A model generated the notes under the pieces. The model searched no databases and had not been told where the DNA came from. It saw only the letters and a list, made by a program, of their open reading frames with translations. 18,091 nt of DNA from the NCBI GenBank assembly GCA_964609305.1, contig CAZSRK010000044.1:1-18091 (forward strand), read 5' to 3'. Origin of the DNA: CAKSXP01 sp964609305 (GTDB lineage: Bacteria; Bacillota; Clostridia; Oscillospirales; Oscillospiraceae). Every line of letters begins with the position of its first letter. The stretch's first letter is position 1. A program made the translations under genes and the position numbers. Positions 6,549-13,802 of this stretch are shown piece after piece.

Positions 6549-8063
6549 ATGAGACTGTCCGATTCAAAGCTCATGAGAAATGCCGACAACAACGCGATAA
6601 ACGTAGTCGGCATACCGTCGACGCTTCTTATGACCAATGCCGCGCGCCATGTCGCACAGGCCGCGGAAGCACTCGCGCGAAACAGACAGGCCTATGTGTT
6701 CTGCGGCAGCGGCAATAATGGCGGAGACGGTATCGCCGCTGCGATGTTCCTTCTGCGTAAGGGGTTTTCCGTGCGCGCGCTGCTTGTCGGCTCCCGAGGG
6801 AAGATGACGCCGGACTCGCTGGAGATGGAGCGCCGCCTTGGTGAGTTTGGCGGCCGACTTGAGGATTTTGACCCCGGTGAGGATGGCCTTGCTGAAAAGC
6901 TTGGAGATGCGGGGGTTATAATCGACGCGATGTTTGGCATCGGCCTTAACAGCGCGCTGCGCGGAAAGGGGCTGGAGGCTGCAAGACTCATAAACGCCGC
7001 TTCCGCGCCGGTTGTCGCCGCAGATATAGCCAGCGGGGTGGAGGCCGATTCCGGCCGTATTCCGGGTGAAGCGGTACATGCCGACGTGACTGTGACCTTT
7101 TCCATGGCGAAGCCCGGACACCTCGCGGAACCTGGGTGTACCTGCTGCGGCGAGCTCAGGATTGTCGATATCGGGATCCCCAGGGAGATCCTCGACACCT
7201 CGGCCACAGATATTTTCGCCGTAACTGTCGAAGACGTATCGCTTCCCAAAAGGCCGGAGATCAGCCACAAATCCGATTACGGAAAACTGTGCATCATCGG
7301 CGGAAGCCTCGGCTATACCGGTGCGCCAAGCCTGTGTGCCCGCGCGGCGGTCAGGTCCGGCGCAGGGCTGGTATATCTGGGGGTGCCGGAAAAGATATAT
7401 GGTATTACAGCCATAAAGAACATGGAGGCCATGCCGTTCCCGCTTGCGGATGACGGTGATGGCAGGCTCTCGCACGATGGGCTCGCCGTTGCGAAAGAAA
7501 AGCTGGAAAACTGCGACGTCGGCGTCATTGGCTGCGGCCTCGGCCGGTCGGAGGAGCTGACCAAAACAGTTCTTGAGCTCATTTTCGGCAGCAGGCGGCA
7601 GCTTGTGCTTGACGCGGACGGCCTGTATGCACTGGCGCAGGATATATCCGTATTGGGCAGATGCGCCCGGCCGGCGGTCCTCACGCCACATGAGGGGGAG
7701 TTTGTGCGGCTGGGCGGTACTTTGACCGGAGACAGGCAGGCGGATGCAAGGGCTTTTGCGCAGCAGCACGGCTGCGTGCTGGTGCTCAAAGGGCACAGAA
7801 CGGTATGTGCATTCCCGGACGGTGAGGTTTACATAATCTGCGCCGGAAATGCAGGTATGGCAAAAGGAGGCACAGGTGACGCGCTGGCCGGGATACTCGG
7901 AGCAATGCTCTGCCAGTTTCCGCTCAAGAGCGGGGTGCTTACGGCGGCGTGGCTGCACGCCCGCGCCGGGGACCTGTGCGCAGAGAAGCTGGGACAGTAC
8001 TCTATGACAGCGAGCGATCTGATTGAGATGCTGCCGCGGGCAGCAATGGAGATTATTAAATGA
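6549..8063 (+). CDS. nnrE-nnrD: Bifunctional NAD(P)H-hydrate epimerase / ADP-dependent NAD(P)H-hydrate dehydratase
   Basis: A 504-residue YjeF-type fusion that repairs hydrated NADH and NADPH. The N-terminal epimerase domain (about 1-210) contains GSGNNGGDG at residues 53-61. It interconverts R- and S-NAD(P)HX. The C-terminal ribokinase-like dehydratase domain (about 225-504) contains GKLCIIGGSLGYTGAP, DADGLYAL, LTPHEGEF and the nucleotide/catalytic motif NAGMAKGGTGDALAG (GGTGD at 440-444). It converts S-NAD(P)HX back using ADP. Length is typical of the fused bacterial enzyme. SD GAGGAG (6534-6539) overlaps the end of the preceding gene. The position upstream of a lipoprotein-alr pair is common in clostridia, although acpS often precedes it there. 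Confidence 0.95.
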   Translation: MRLSDSKLMRNADNNAINVVGIPSTLLMTNAARHVAQAAEALARNRQAYVFCGSGNNGGDGIAAAMFLLRKGFSVRALLVGSRGKMTPDSLEMERRLGEFGGRLEDFDPGEDGLAEKLGDAGVIIDAMFGIGLNSALRGKGLEAARLINAASAPVVAADIASGVEADSGRIPGEAVHADVTVTFSMAKPGHLAEPGCTCCGELRIVDIGIPREILDTSATDIFAVTVEDVSLPKRPEISHKSDYGKLCIIGGSLGYTGAPSLCARAAVRSGAGLVYLGVPEKIYGITAIKNMEAMPFPLADDGDGRLSHDGLAVAKEKLENCDVGVIGCGLGRSEELTKTVLELIFGSRRQLVLDADGLYALAQDISVLGRCARPAVLTPHEGEFVRLGGTLTGDRQADARAFAQQHGCVLVLKGHRTVCAFPDGEVYIICAGNAGMAKGGTGDALAGILGAMLCQFPLKSGVLTAAWLHARAGDLCAEKLGQYSMTASDLIEMLPRAAMEIIK

Positions 8064-8072
8064 GGTAAAAGC

Positions 8073-8627
8073 ATGAGACGGACATTCCTGTTCGCACTTA
8101 TGATAAGCCTGATCCTCGTGGCTGGCTGCGGCGGGGACAGCGACGAGGAATTGGTTGACATAATGCAACAAGAGCTGAAAAGCTCGACGGCGCTGACGAT
8201 GAAGGCGCGCGTTTGTACCTCTGAATATGAGTATACGCTTGAATGTACGGGCGACGGCGAGGTGTTTTCTGTCGTTGTGCTCGAGCCGGAAATCATTGAG
8301 GGAGTCACCGCGACAGTTCAGAGCGAGGGCCTGGTACTGAGCTATGATGGAGTGGAACTTGCCGTCGGTGAACTCAATTCCGACGGGCTTAACCCTGTCT
8401 CGGCGCTGCCATGCGTGGCGGACGTTCTCACAAACGGATGGCAGATGCAGGTATGGCGAGAGGAGAAGCTGGGCGTGGAGTGCATCACGGCGCAGTTTCG
8501 TGTCTCGGACGAAACCGTCCTGACCGCCTGGATAGATCCCGAACTTTATGCGCCGGTCTATGCGGAGCTTGACAACGGTGGTACAGTGGTAGTGTCATGT
8601 ATATTTGACACATGGATAAGAGGCTGA
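8073..8627 (+). CDS. Lipoprotein, GerS-like by size and gene order
   Basis: The 184-residue protein starts MRRTFLFALMISLILVAGC: a short basic start, a hydrophobic stretch and a lipobox with Cys19, so it should be lipid-anchored outside the membrane. The mature part is beta-rich and acidic, consistent with a LolA/LppX-like half-barrel that could hold lipid or peptide. In Clostridioides difficile the germination lipoprotein gene gerS sits directly upstream of an alanine racemase gene (alr2). Here the stop lies 6 bp before alr, the same arrangement. GerS is required for cortex hydrolysis in spore germination in that organism. I infer relatedness from size, lipobox and synteny; there is no diagnostic residue motif, so an unrelated lipoprotein remains possible. 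Confidence 0.8.
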   Translation: MRRTFLFALMISLILVAGCGGDSDEELVDIMQQELKSSTALTMKARVCTSEYEYTLECTGDGEVFSVVVLEPEIIEGVTATVQSEGLVLSYDGVELAVGELNSDGLNPVSALPCVADVLTNGWQMQVWREEKLGVECITAQFRVSDETVLTAWIDPELYAPVYAELDNGGTVVVSCIFDTWIRG

Positions 8628-8633
8628 TAATCA

Positions 8634-9764
8634 ATGAGTGAACTCAAGAAAAGGACCTGGGCTGAGATAAGCCTTGATAATATAAAAAATAATTACAGAA
8701 ACATGCGCGCGCAGCTTCCTGAAGGATGCCGCTTTATGGGCGTTGTGAAGGCGGACGCCTACGGCCATGGCGCGGTAAGGGTCGCTTCCATGCTCGAGAG
8801 CGAGGGCTGCGATTATCTCGCCGTTGCCTGTATTGACGAGGCGGAGAAGCTGCGTGCCTGCGGAATAACTCTGCCAATACTCATCCTTGGCCCCGGCCCG
8901 GCGGACTGTGCCGTGCGCCTTGCCGAACTGCGCGTTGCCCAGGCTGTCGGGGACATTGATTCGGCGCAAGAGATGTCCCGCCTGCTCGAAGGGACGGGCC
9001 TTACTCTCAAGATACATATAAAGATCGAGACCGGCATGGGGCGTACAGGCTTCCCGGCCTGCGACGACAAAGCATTTGAGGATATTAAAAGCCTGCTGGA
9101 ATTTCCAAATCTGGAGGCGGAGGGGATATTTACGCATTTTGCTGTCTCCGACGAGTACGACAATGATTTTACGCATACCCAGTTTGTGCGTTTTACGGAC
9201 ACGATAGACAGGATTGCCCATGAAACCGGACACAGGTTCAAAATCTGCCATTGCACAAACAGCGGAGCCATGGTAAACTATAAAGGAACGTATATGGACA
9301 TGATTCGACCCGGAATCGCACTTTACGGCTGCTATCCCGCAGCGGAACACGGCGAGATCGAGCTTCAGCCGGCCATGCAGCTTAAATGCCGTGTGGCCGC
9401 CGTGACTGAGCACAGGGCCGGCGACAGCATCAGCTACGGAAGGACGTTTATTGCGGAAAGGGACATGCGTGTTGCTGTCCTGCCAATCGGATATGCTGAC
9501 GGCCTTCACCGCACGCTCTCCGGCAAGCTGGAGGTGCTCATAAACGGCAAGCGGTGCAGGCAGATAGGCCGCATTTGCATGGACATGTGTATGGTCGACG
9601 TCACCGATGTGCCGGGGACGGCTGCCGGCGACATTGCGGTCATATTTGGCCGCGACGGGGAGGAGTTTATCCCGGTTGAGGAGCTCGCGGAGAAATGCGG
9701 CACGATAAGCTATGAGCTGCTGTGTGCTGTCTCCCCACGCGTGCCACGGATATATGAGGATTAA
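8634..9764 (+). CDS. alr: Alanine racemase
   Basis: A 376-residue fold-type III PLP enzyme that interconverts L- and D-alanine, supplying D-Ala for peptidoglycan. The PLP lysine is Lys39 in VVKADAYGHGAV, near the N-terminus. The second catalytic base, Tyr268, lies in SISYGRTF in the C-terminal beta domain. The GRICMDMCMVDVTD block near residue 311 is also typical. Length is normal and both catalytic residues are present, so it should be active. It starts 6 bp after the lipoprotein stop with only a weak AAGAGG upstream, suggesting translation partly coupled to the preceding gene. Confidence 0.97.
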   Translation: MSELKKRTWAEISLDNIKNNYRNMRAQLPEGCRFMGVVKADAYGHGAVRVASMLESEGCDYLAVACIDEAEKLRACGITLPILILGPGPADCAVRLAELRVAQAVGDIDSAQEMSRLLEGTGLTLKIHIKIETGMGRTGFPACDDKAFEDIKSLLEFPNLEAEGIFTHFAVSDEYDNDFTHTQFVRFTDTIDRIAHETGHRFKICHCTNSGAMVNYKGTYMDMIRPGIALYGCYPAAEHGEIELQPAMQLKCRVAAVTEHRAGDSISYGRTFIAERDMRVAVLPIGYADGLHRTLSGKLEVLINGKRCRQIGRICMDMCMVDVTDVPGTAAGDIAVIFGRDGEEFIPVEELAEKCGTISYELLCAVSPRVPRIYED

Positions 9765-9820
9765 ATAGCCCCGCCTGATGTATAAAATCTTCCTGTGTGT
9801 GAGAGAATGATAACAGCGCC

Positions 9821-9841
9821 CTACATAAGAATATAATGTAG
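9821..9841 (+). promoter_or_regulatory. Inverted repeat overlapping a TATAAT upstream of mazF, possible promoter/operator
   Basis: CTACAT (9821-9826) and ATGTAG (9836-9841) form a perfect 6-bp inverted repeat. A TATAAT (9832-9837) overlaps the right arm, about 37 bp before the mazF start. No good -35 box is visible 17 bp upstream. The dyad could be an operator or merely a leader hairpin; the assignment is weak. Confidence 0.35.
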
Positions 9842-9873
9842 CAGGCGACCATCATTCATCGGAGATGATATAC

Positions 9874-10221
9874 ATGAGCATCGTAAAACGCGGTGACATC
9901 TGTTATGCAGACCTCAGTCCGGTAGTCGGAAGCGAACAGGGGGGTATGCGCCCGGTGCTGATAGTCCAGAACGACACGGGCAACAAACACAGCCCGACGG
10001 TCATTGCCGCGGCAATAACCTCCCAGATCGGGAAAGCGCGTCTGCCGACGCACATCGAGCTTGGAGCAAAGAGCTATGGCCTGTCGCGTGACAGCGTCAT
10101 CCTGCTCGAGCAGATACGTACAATCGACAAATCCAGACTGAAAGACAAGATGGGACGGCTGGACGAACCGACGATGAACAAGGTCGACAGCGCCATCGCG
10201 GTCAGTTTCGGCCTGGGCTGA
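9874..10221 (+). CDS. mazF: MazF/NdoA-type endoribonuclease toxin (PemK family)
   Basis: A 115-residue protein closely resembling Bacillus NdoA. It has the N-terminal VKRGDICYADLSP strand, GSEQGGMRPVLIVQND with the conserved catalytic-region Arg, the central ITSQIGKARLPTHIEL and the C-terminal DSVILLEQIRTIDKSRL segment. The family cleaves single-stranded mRNA at short U-rich sites and is normally held inactive by MazE/NdoAI. The ATG at 9874 is chosen because GGAG at 9861-9864 is 9 nt upstream and the family starts right at this Met; the ATG at 9865 abuts the SD. In most Firmicutes an antitoxin gene lies between alr and ndoA. Here the 109-bp gap encodes none. Confidence 0.95.
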   Translation: MSIVKRGDICYADLSPVVGSEQGGMRPVLIVQNDTGNKHSPTVIAAAITSQIGKARLPTHIELGAKSYGLSRDSVILLEQIRTIDKSRLKDKMGRLDEPTMNKVDSAIAVSFGLG

Positions 10222-10287
10222 AACAGGAGAAATCTCCCCTAGGGGCGCCTTTCTGACGCTCCCCGGGGAAGAATAAGGAGTATACAT

Positions 10288-10767
10288 ATGAAAAACAAAA
10301 GACTGATAACAATACTCTCAATAGTGCTGGCCGTTGTATTGGTCGCTGGCGTCAGCGCCTACGCCGCGACGAACTTTGGCACCAGCTCCGACCCGCTTAT
10401 AACGCTCAGCTATCTTGAACAGACGCTAACGCCGGAGCTTATGGAGCAGTTTGGGGATGAGCTCGAGGCCGCGCTGGATGCGTATTCCGGCTCCTCCCAG
10501 ACCGATACCTATAAAGTCGTGACCCTTTCAAGCGGGCAGACGTTGATTGGAAACGTGGGATGTGAAATCATGCTGCGTACCGGTTCGGCCACTGTCTCGG
10601 CCGCTGCTTCTCCGGGCCTGATAGATGCGACGGATGCCGCGTCACTTGAAAATGGCGCTTCCCTTACGGCGAATCACCTTTACATGGTGACGGCAGACGG
10701 CAACGGCGTTGTGGCCACGGCCTCCAGCGTGCAGCTTATAGTACGCGGGGCGTATACGATAGGCTGA
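10288..10767 (+). CDS. Secreted or membrane-anchored protein of unknown function
   Basis: The 159-residue protein begins with a classical signal sequence: basic MKNKR, then about 18 hydrophobic residues and a plausible AYA cleavage site near residue 26. The mature part starts with SSDPLITLSYLEQTLTPEL, followed by an amphipathic segment. A small beta-rich domain follows, with a TLSSGQTLIGNVGCEIMLRTG stretch and a C-terminal NHLYMVTADGNGV run. I have the impression that such short exported proteins with an SDPL-x-T-x-SYL segment occur in Oscillospiraceae, but no function is known to me. SD AAGGAG lies 9 nt upstream of the ATG. A terminator-like hairpin follows within 10 bp, so it is the last gene of the upstream read unless read-through occurs. 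Confidence 0.85.
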   Translation: MKNKRLITILSIVLAVVLVAGVSAYAATNFGTSSDPLITLSYLEQTLTPELMEQFGDELEAALDAYSGSSQTDTYKVVTLSSGQTLIGNVGCEIMLRTGSATVSAAASPGLIDATDAASLENGASLTANHLYMVTADGNGVVATASSVQLIVRGAYTIG

Positions 10768-10773
10768 ATAATC

Positions 10774-10815
10774 CACCCCTTCCGCGCATAGTCTTGTGCG
10801 GAGGGGGTGCTTTTT
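10774..10815 (+). terminator. Intrinsic terminator whose 3' arm contains the SD of the next gene
   Basis: A 15-bp stem with two G-T wobbles pairs 10774-10788 with 10795-10809 around a 6-nt loop. It is followed by CTTTTT at 10810-10815, the classical terminator form. The 3' arm includes GGAGGGGG (10800-10807), the only plausible SD for the ATG at 10816, which starts right after the T run. Formation of the hairpin would both end transcription and hide the SD. Confidence 0.85.
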
Positions 10816-11385
10816 ATGAACGGAGAATATCCCGTTATTATAGACGGACGGAACCTGGGTACGCTTAAAGTATATCGGGCCGGGCTGATGACGGTCTTTG
10901 AGGCCGAATGTGACGATGTTCAGCGGCTTATACGCCTGTCGGTATTCTCGCCGGAAGGCGAGGAGGGTCGCCTTGGCGTGATGCTGCCCGAAAACGGGGT
11001 GCTGCGCATCAGGAAATGCTTCAGCCGCGCGGCGCTGGAGTCCATGCCTGACGAGATATTCTACGCGGCGGAGTCCGGAAATCCCTTTGACGGGGATATC
11101 CCGCCGCGGCAGCAGGCGGATGAGGGGACAGAGTGTGAACCCGAACAGGAACAGGATAAGAAAGCCGACGAACAGCCGGATGAGACTCCGGAATGTGAGA
11201 CACAGCCACAGAATCAGGATACAGGCTGGTTCCAGTTGCCGGAGGGTACGCTTGTAAGCGTGCAGGAGCCTTATCTGGTTGCAATGCCCTGGCGCGAAGG
11301 GATAATACCAGGGCAGGAGCGCATAATACAGGGAAAAAGATATGTTATCATAAGCCCTGGCGAGATTGCAATCCCCGCTGAATGA
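10816..11385 (+). CDS. Unrecognised protein with an acidic, Glu/Gln-rich linker
   Basis: The protein is 189 residues from the ATG at 10816. The open frame also runs from a GTG at 10807, but that lies inside the SD/hairpin, so ATG is preferred. Three parts are visible. A basic-to-neutral N-terminal domain (about 1-95) has short beta strands (NGEYPVIIDGRNLGTLKVYRAG in pieces). A low-complexity acidic segment with many Glu, Gln and Pro (about 97-135) looks disordered. A C-terminal beta segment (about 137-189) contains LPEGTLVSVQEPYLVAMPW. There is no signal peptide or membrane helix, so it is probably cytoplasmic. I do not recognise it. Expression should depend on escape from the upstream hairpin or on an internal promoter I cannot see. 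Confidence 0.8.
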   Translation: MNGEYPVIIDGRNLGTLKVYRAGLMTVFEAECDDVQRLIRLSVFSPEGEEGRLGVMLPENGVLRIRKCFSRAALESMPDEIFYAAESGNPFDGDIPPRQQADEGTECEPEQEQDKKADEQPDETPECETQPQNQDTGWFQLPEGTLVSVQEPYLVAMPWREGIIPGQERIIQGKRYVIISPGEIAIPAE

Positions 11386-11394
11386 TGATATAAT
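11366..11394 (+). promoter_or_regulatory. Sigma-A-type promoter for pdp
   Basis: TTGCAA (11366-11371), 17-bp spacer and a perfect TATAAT (11389-11394) overlap the end of the preceding gene and place a start near 11401. The expected transcript begins with a perfect 6-bp inverted repeat, TGTCCG (11405-11410) and CGGACA (11418-11423), which could be an operator or a 5' stabilising hairpin. Confidence 0.65.
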
Positions 11395-11453
11395 AATCGC
11401 ACAATGTCCGCCAACTACGGACAGATATAGAATCCTGAATGGGGGCTTTTACA

Positions 11454-12758
11454 TTGCTGATGACGGAGCTCATCGAGAAAAAGCGCGACGGCGCTATTCT
11501 CAGCGATGGAGAGATAAAGTGGATGATAACCGAATATGTACAGGGACGGATCCCGGACTATCAAATGTCAGCGTTCCTTATGGCTACATATTTCCGCGGC
11601 ATGACAAGGGAGGAGACCTTTGCCCTGACCATGGCAATGCTCCACAGCGGGGAGACACTCGACCTTTCTTCCATCTCTGGTATCAAAGCCGATAAGCACA
11701 GCACAGGCGGCGTGGGCGATAAGATATCGCTTATACTCTGTCCGCTCGTGGCCTCCCTCGGCATACGCATGGCAAAGATGTCGGGTCGCGGCCTCGGCTT
11801 CACGGGCGGTACTCTAGACAAGCTTGAAAGCTTTCCGGGCTTTTCGGTCGAGCTTTCCCGTGAAAAGTTTTTTGAAAATGTGGAGAATGTTGGCTTTGCG
11901 ATAGCCGCACAGACGTCTGACCTGGATCCTGCGGACAAGAAGCTTTATGCGCTGCGCGACGTCACCGCGACGGTGGACAGCCGTCCGTTGATCGTAAGCA
12001 GCATAATGAGTAAGAAGCTGGCGGCCGGAGCAGACATCATAGTGTTGGACGTAAAGACCGGAAGCGGCAGCTTTTGTAAGACCGAGGAGGAGGCTTTTGC
12101 ACTAGCGCGCGACATGGTGGATGTGGGCAGGGCCGCCGGAAAAAAGACTGTCGCCGTTGTTACCAGTATGGAGGAGCCCCTGGGTTCAAATGTCGGAAAC
12201 GCGCTGGAGGTGCGCGAGGCAATAAGTGTTCTTCGCGGCGAAAGCGGCGGGAACATACTGGAGATATGTCTTGCCATCGGCTCCAATATCCTTATTGAAG
12301 CGGGAAAAGCCGCGAGTGAGGTTGAGGCAGACGGGATGCTGCTGGCGTTAATCACGAGTGGAAATGCATTATGTAAACTAAAAGAGTTTGTTGCAGCACA
12401 AAATGGAAATCCTGATGCTGTTGATGATTTTTCCCTACTCCCGCAGGCACCTGTGGTGTATGAATTGATGAGCGATACGGATGGTTATGTAAACTCAATC
12501 AGGGCCGATGATATTGGCCGCATATGCACACAGCTCGGCGGAGGGAGAACGTTTAAGGGACAGGAAATAGACCTTTCCGTCGGTGTGGTACTGTGCAGGA
12601 AAAGCGGGGATACCGTAAAGAAAGGGGAATGTTTGGCCCAGATACATGCCAGAAGCATGCAGGAAGCGCTCTCTGCCGCGGGCCGGTTGAGAGAATGTTT
12701 TAATATTGGAGCACAGCCGACACCCTGTGCCAAACTGATACGCGGCATAGTAAGATAA
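11454..12758 (+). CDS. pdp: Pyrimidine-nucleoside phosphorylase (thymidine/uridine phosphorolysis)
   Basis: About 434 residues, the usual length. The enzyme cleaves uridine, thymidine or deoxyuridine with phosphate to the base plus (deoxy)ribose-1-phosphate. The small helical N-terminal domain starts with LIEKKRDG. The phosphate-binding KADKHSTGGVGDK segment, the family signature SGRGLGFTGGTLDKLE, and SSIMSKKLAAGADIIVLDVKTGSG follow. The last 90 or so residues form the PYNP C-terminal domain. The start is uncertain. TTG at 11454 is 8 nt after GGGGG and aligns with the family N-terminus; ATG at 11460 and ATG at 11439 are alternatives. Codon composition turns AT-rich over about 12361-12420 (21 G+C in 60 bases against 36 in the preceding 60). 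Confidence 0.95.
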   Translation: MLMTELIEKKRDGAILSDGEIKWMITEYVQGRIPDYQMSAFLMATYFRGMTREETFALTMAMLHSGETLDLSSISGIKADKHSTGGVGDKISLILCPLVASLGIRMAKMSGRGLGFTGGTLDKLESFPGFSVELSREKFFENVENVGFAIAAQTSDLDPADKKLYALRDVTATVDSRPLIVSSIMSKKLAAGADIIVLDVKTGSGSFCKTEEEAFALARDMVDVGRAAGKKTVAVVTSMEEPLGSNVGNALEVREAISVLRGESGGNILEICLAIGSNILIEAGKAASEVEADGMLLALITSGNALCKLKEFVAAQNGNPDAVDDFSLLPQAPVVYELMSDTDGYVNSIRADDIGRICTQLGGGRTFKGQEIDLSVGVVLCRKSGDTVKKGECLAQIHARSMQEALSAAGRLRECFNIGAQPTPCAKLIRGIVR

Positions 12759-12768
12759 TTGAAACACA

Positions 12769-12803
12769 AGCGCCGTCCCTTAATCGGGACGGCGCTCTTT
12801 TTG
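12769..12803 (+). terminator. Rho-independent terminator of pdp
   Basis: A perfect 11-bp stem AGCGCCGTCCC (12769-12779) / GGGACGGCGCT (12786-12796) with a 6-nt loop is followed by CTTTTTG. It lies 10 bp after the pdp stop. Confidence 0.95.
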
Positions 12804-12805
12804 AC

Positions 12806-12920
12806 TGTGCCGGCTGTTTAAAACTATTCCGGGTCAGGAGCGGGAACAGTACAAAGATAGACACCCGGTCCCGGTGCGTGCACAGTTATGCCGAGGCGGG
12901 TGTTTGGGAGAGCCGGCACA
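12806..12920. repeat. GC-rich element bounded by a 10-bp inverted repeat
   Basis: TGTGCCGGCT (12806-12815) and AGCCGGCACA (12911-12920) are perfect inverted copies enclosing about 95 bp. Inside, CCGGGT (12829-12834) can pair with ACCCGG (12863-12868), and CGGGA (12841-12845) with TCCCG (12869-12873). These two pairings cross, so they form either a pseudoknot or alternative folds. It sits between the pdp terminator and the 3' end of the XRE gene. No coding is apparent. It may be a structured 3' UTR, a small RNA, or a remnant of a small palindromic element. Confidence 0.4.
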
Positions 12921-12931
12921 GGTGGCTTGCA

Positions 12932-13291
12932 TCAGATCTGACCGGACTGTCCTTTTTCAGCCACCATAAGCTTCTGTATCTCGCGCAGGTGATAACATAA
13001 CTGTTCCTGACGCCCCTCGGGAAGTATGAGATACCAATCCAGTCCGTCCAGGAGTGACAAAAGTCTGTCCTTCTGCTCAACGTCCATCTCATTGAAGACC
13101 AGTTCGTCCAGAGATGTGTTAAGAGCATTGGCAATACGGATAAGCGTATCCAGCGTAGTATTGCCATCGGTCATCACAGACTGCAAAGTTGATTTGGGAA
13201 TGCACAGCTCTCTGGAAAACTCCGTAAGATTTTGTCCCCGGCCTTCCTGCAGTGTTTTCAGATTAGTTGACAAATTATTCACGCTTTCCAC
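12932..13291 (-). CDS. XRE-family helix-turn-helix transcriptional regulator
   Basis: About 119 residues from a GTG at 13291. The N-terminal half is a Cro/C1-type HTH: LKTLQEGRGQNLTEFSRELCIPKSTLQSVMTDG in pieces, with helices at roughly residues 8-64 ending in ANALNTSLDELV. The C-terminal half, with KDRLLSLLDGLDWYLILPE and a final amphipathic helix, probably mediates dimerisation. The GTG is chosen because GGAGGG is 7 nt upstream. The ATG at 13306 would place the SD inside the gene. The gene stands alone and faces away from the solute-binding genes; its targets cannot be told from sequence. A near-palindrome just upstream could be its own operator. Confidence 0.88.
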   Translation of the reverse strand: MESVNNLSTNLKTLQEGRGQNLTEFSRELCIPKSTLQSVMTDGNTTLDTLIRIANALNTSLDELVFNEMDVEQKDRLLSLLDGLDWYLILPEGRQEQLCYHLREIQKLMVAEKGQSGQI

Positions 13292-13307
13292 ACAAATTCC
13301 CTCCATT

Positions 13308-13329
13308 TTATCTTATATATTAAGGATAA
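13308..13329. promoter_or_regulatory. Imperfect palindrome upstream of the XRE gene, possible operator
   Basis: TTATC (13308-13312) and GATAA (13325-13329) frame an AT-rich core TTATATATTAAG that nearly continues the dyad. The position about 20 bp before the regulator start, overlapping the likely -10 area, fits autoregulation, but this is only positional evidence. Confidence 0.3.
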
Positions 13330-13802
13330 GGGAAAATCTGTGATTGTGGTGGCCGGGGTTTCGGTTTAAGGCAGTGACATTTGGGCCGGCAGGACCCGAT
13401 GCTGACAGTATATAAAGCCGCTGCGCTTTACAAGACGGCATGTCTGTTGAAAAAACGCAGCAAGGCCATCCGGTAAACCCGTAATGTTTCAGCCACAGGA
13501 CAGTCCTGGCGATACGGCCCTGCTTTGTTACCGCCTTATTATTTATTCCCTTAAAACAGTATTTGAGGCTGAGGCTTTCCGTGCCGCGACAATGCGCCGT
13601 CGATATCAAAGCCATAAACCGATATAGGGCATGTGCACGCAAGATAGACCGATAAACATCTTTTGATCACCAGGAAGAGAGCCCTGACCGTTTTTAACCT
13701 TTTATCTTGGCTGCCGGTATCTGCTTTTTGTCCAATGACAGCCATCTGCGTTTCTGGTCTGCCGCAGTTTGTGAAAGGTGACATACCGTATTTGAAACAA
13801 AA
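13330..13802. other. Gene-poor stretch, no convincing feature
   Basis: About 470 bp with only overlapping weak open frames on both strands. These lack good SDs and recognisable motifs (for example a 109-codon minus frame ending near 13313). A 13-bp palindrome CAGGACAGTCCTG lies at 13496-13508. The stretch may be decayed coding sequence, but I cannot identify any ancestor. Confidence 0.5.

Noticed and set aside
6564..8171. 535-codon minus-strand open frame opposite nnrE-nnrD
   Set aside because: It is the antisense shadow of a clearly conserved enzyme; its composition is rich in His, Cys and Arg, and it has no recognisable domain.
8631..9509. 292-codon minus-strand frame opposite alr
   Set aside because: Antisense of the alanine racemase gene with no independent motifs.
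13313..13642. 109-codon minus frame upstream of the XRE gene
   Set aside because: No SD and no recognisable family, and its end runs into the putative XRE control region; it might be decayed sequence but cannot be supported.
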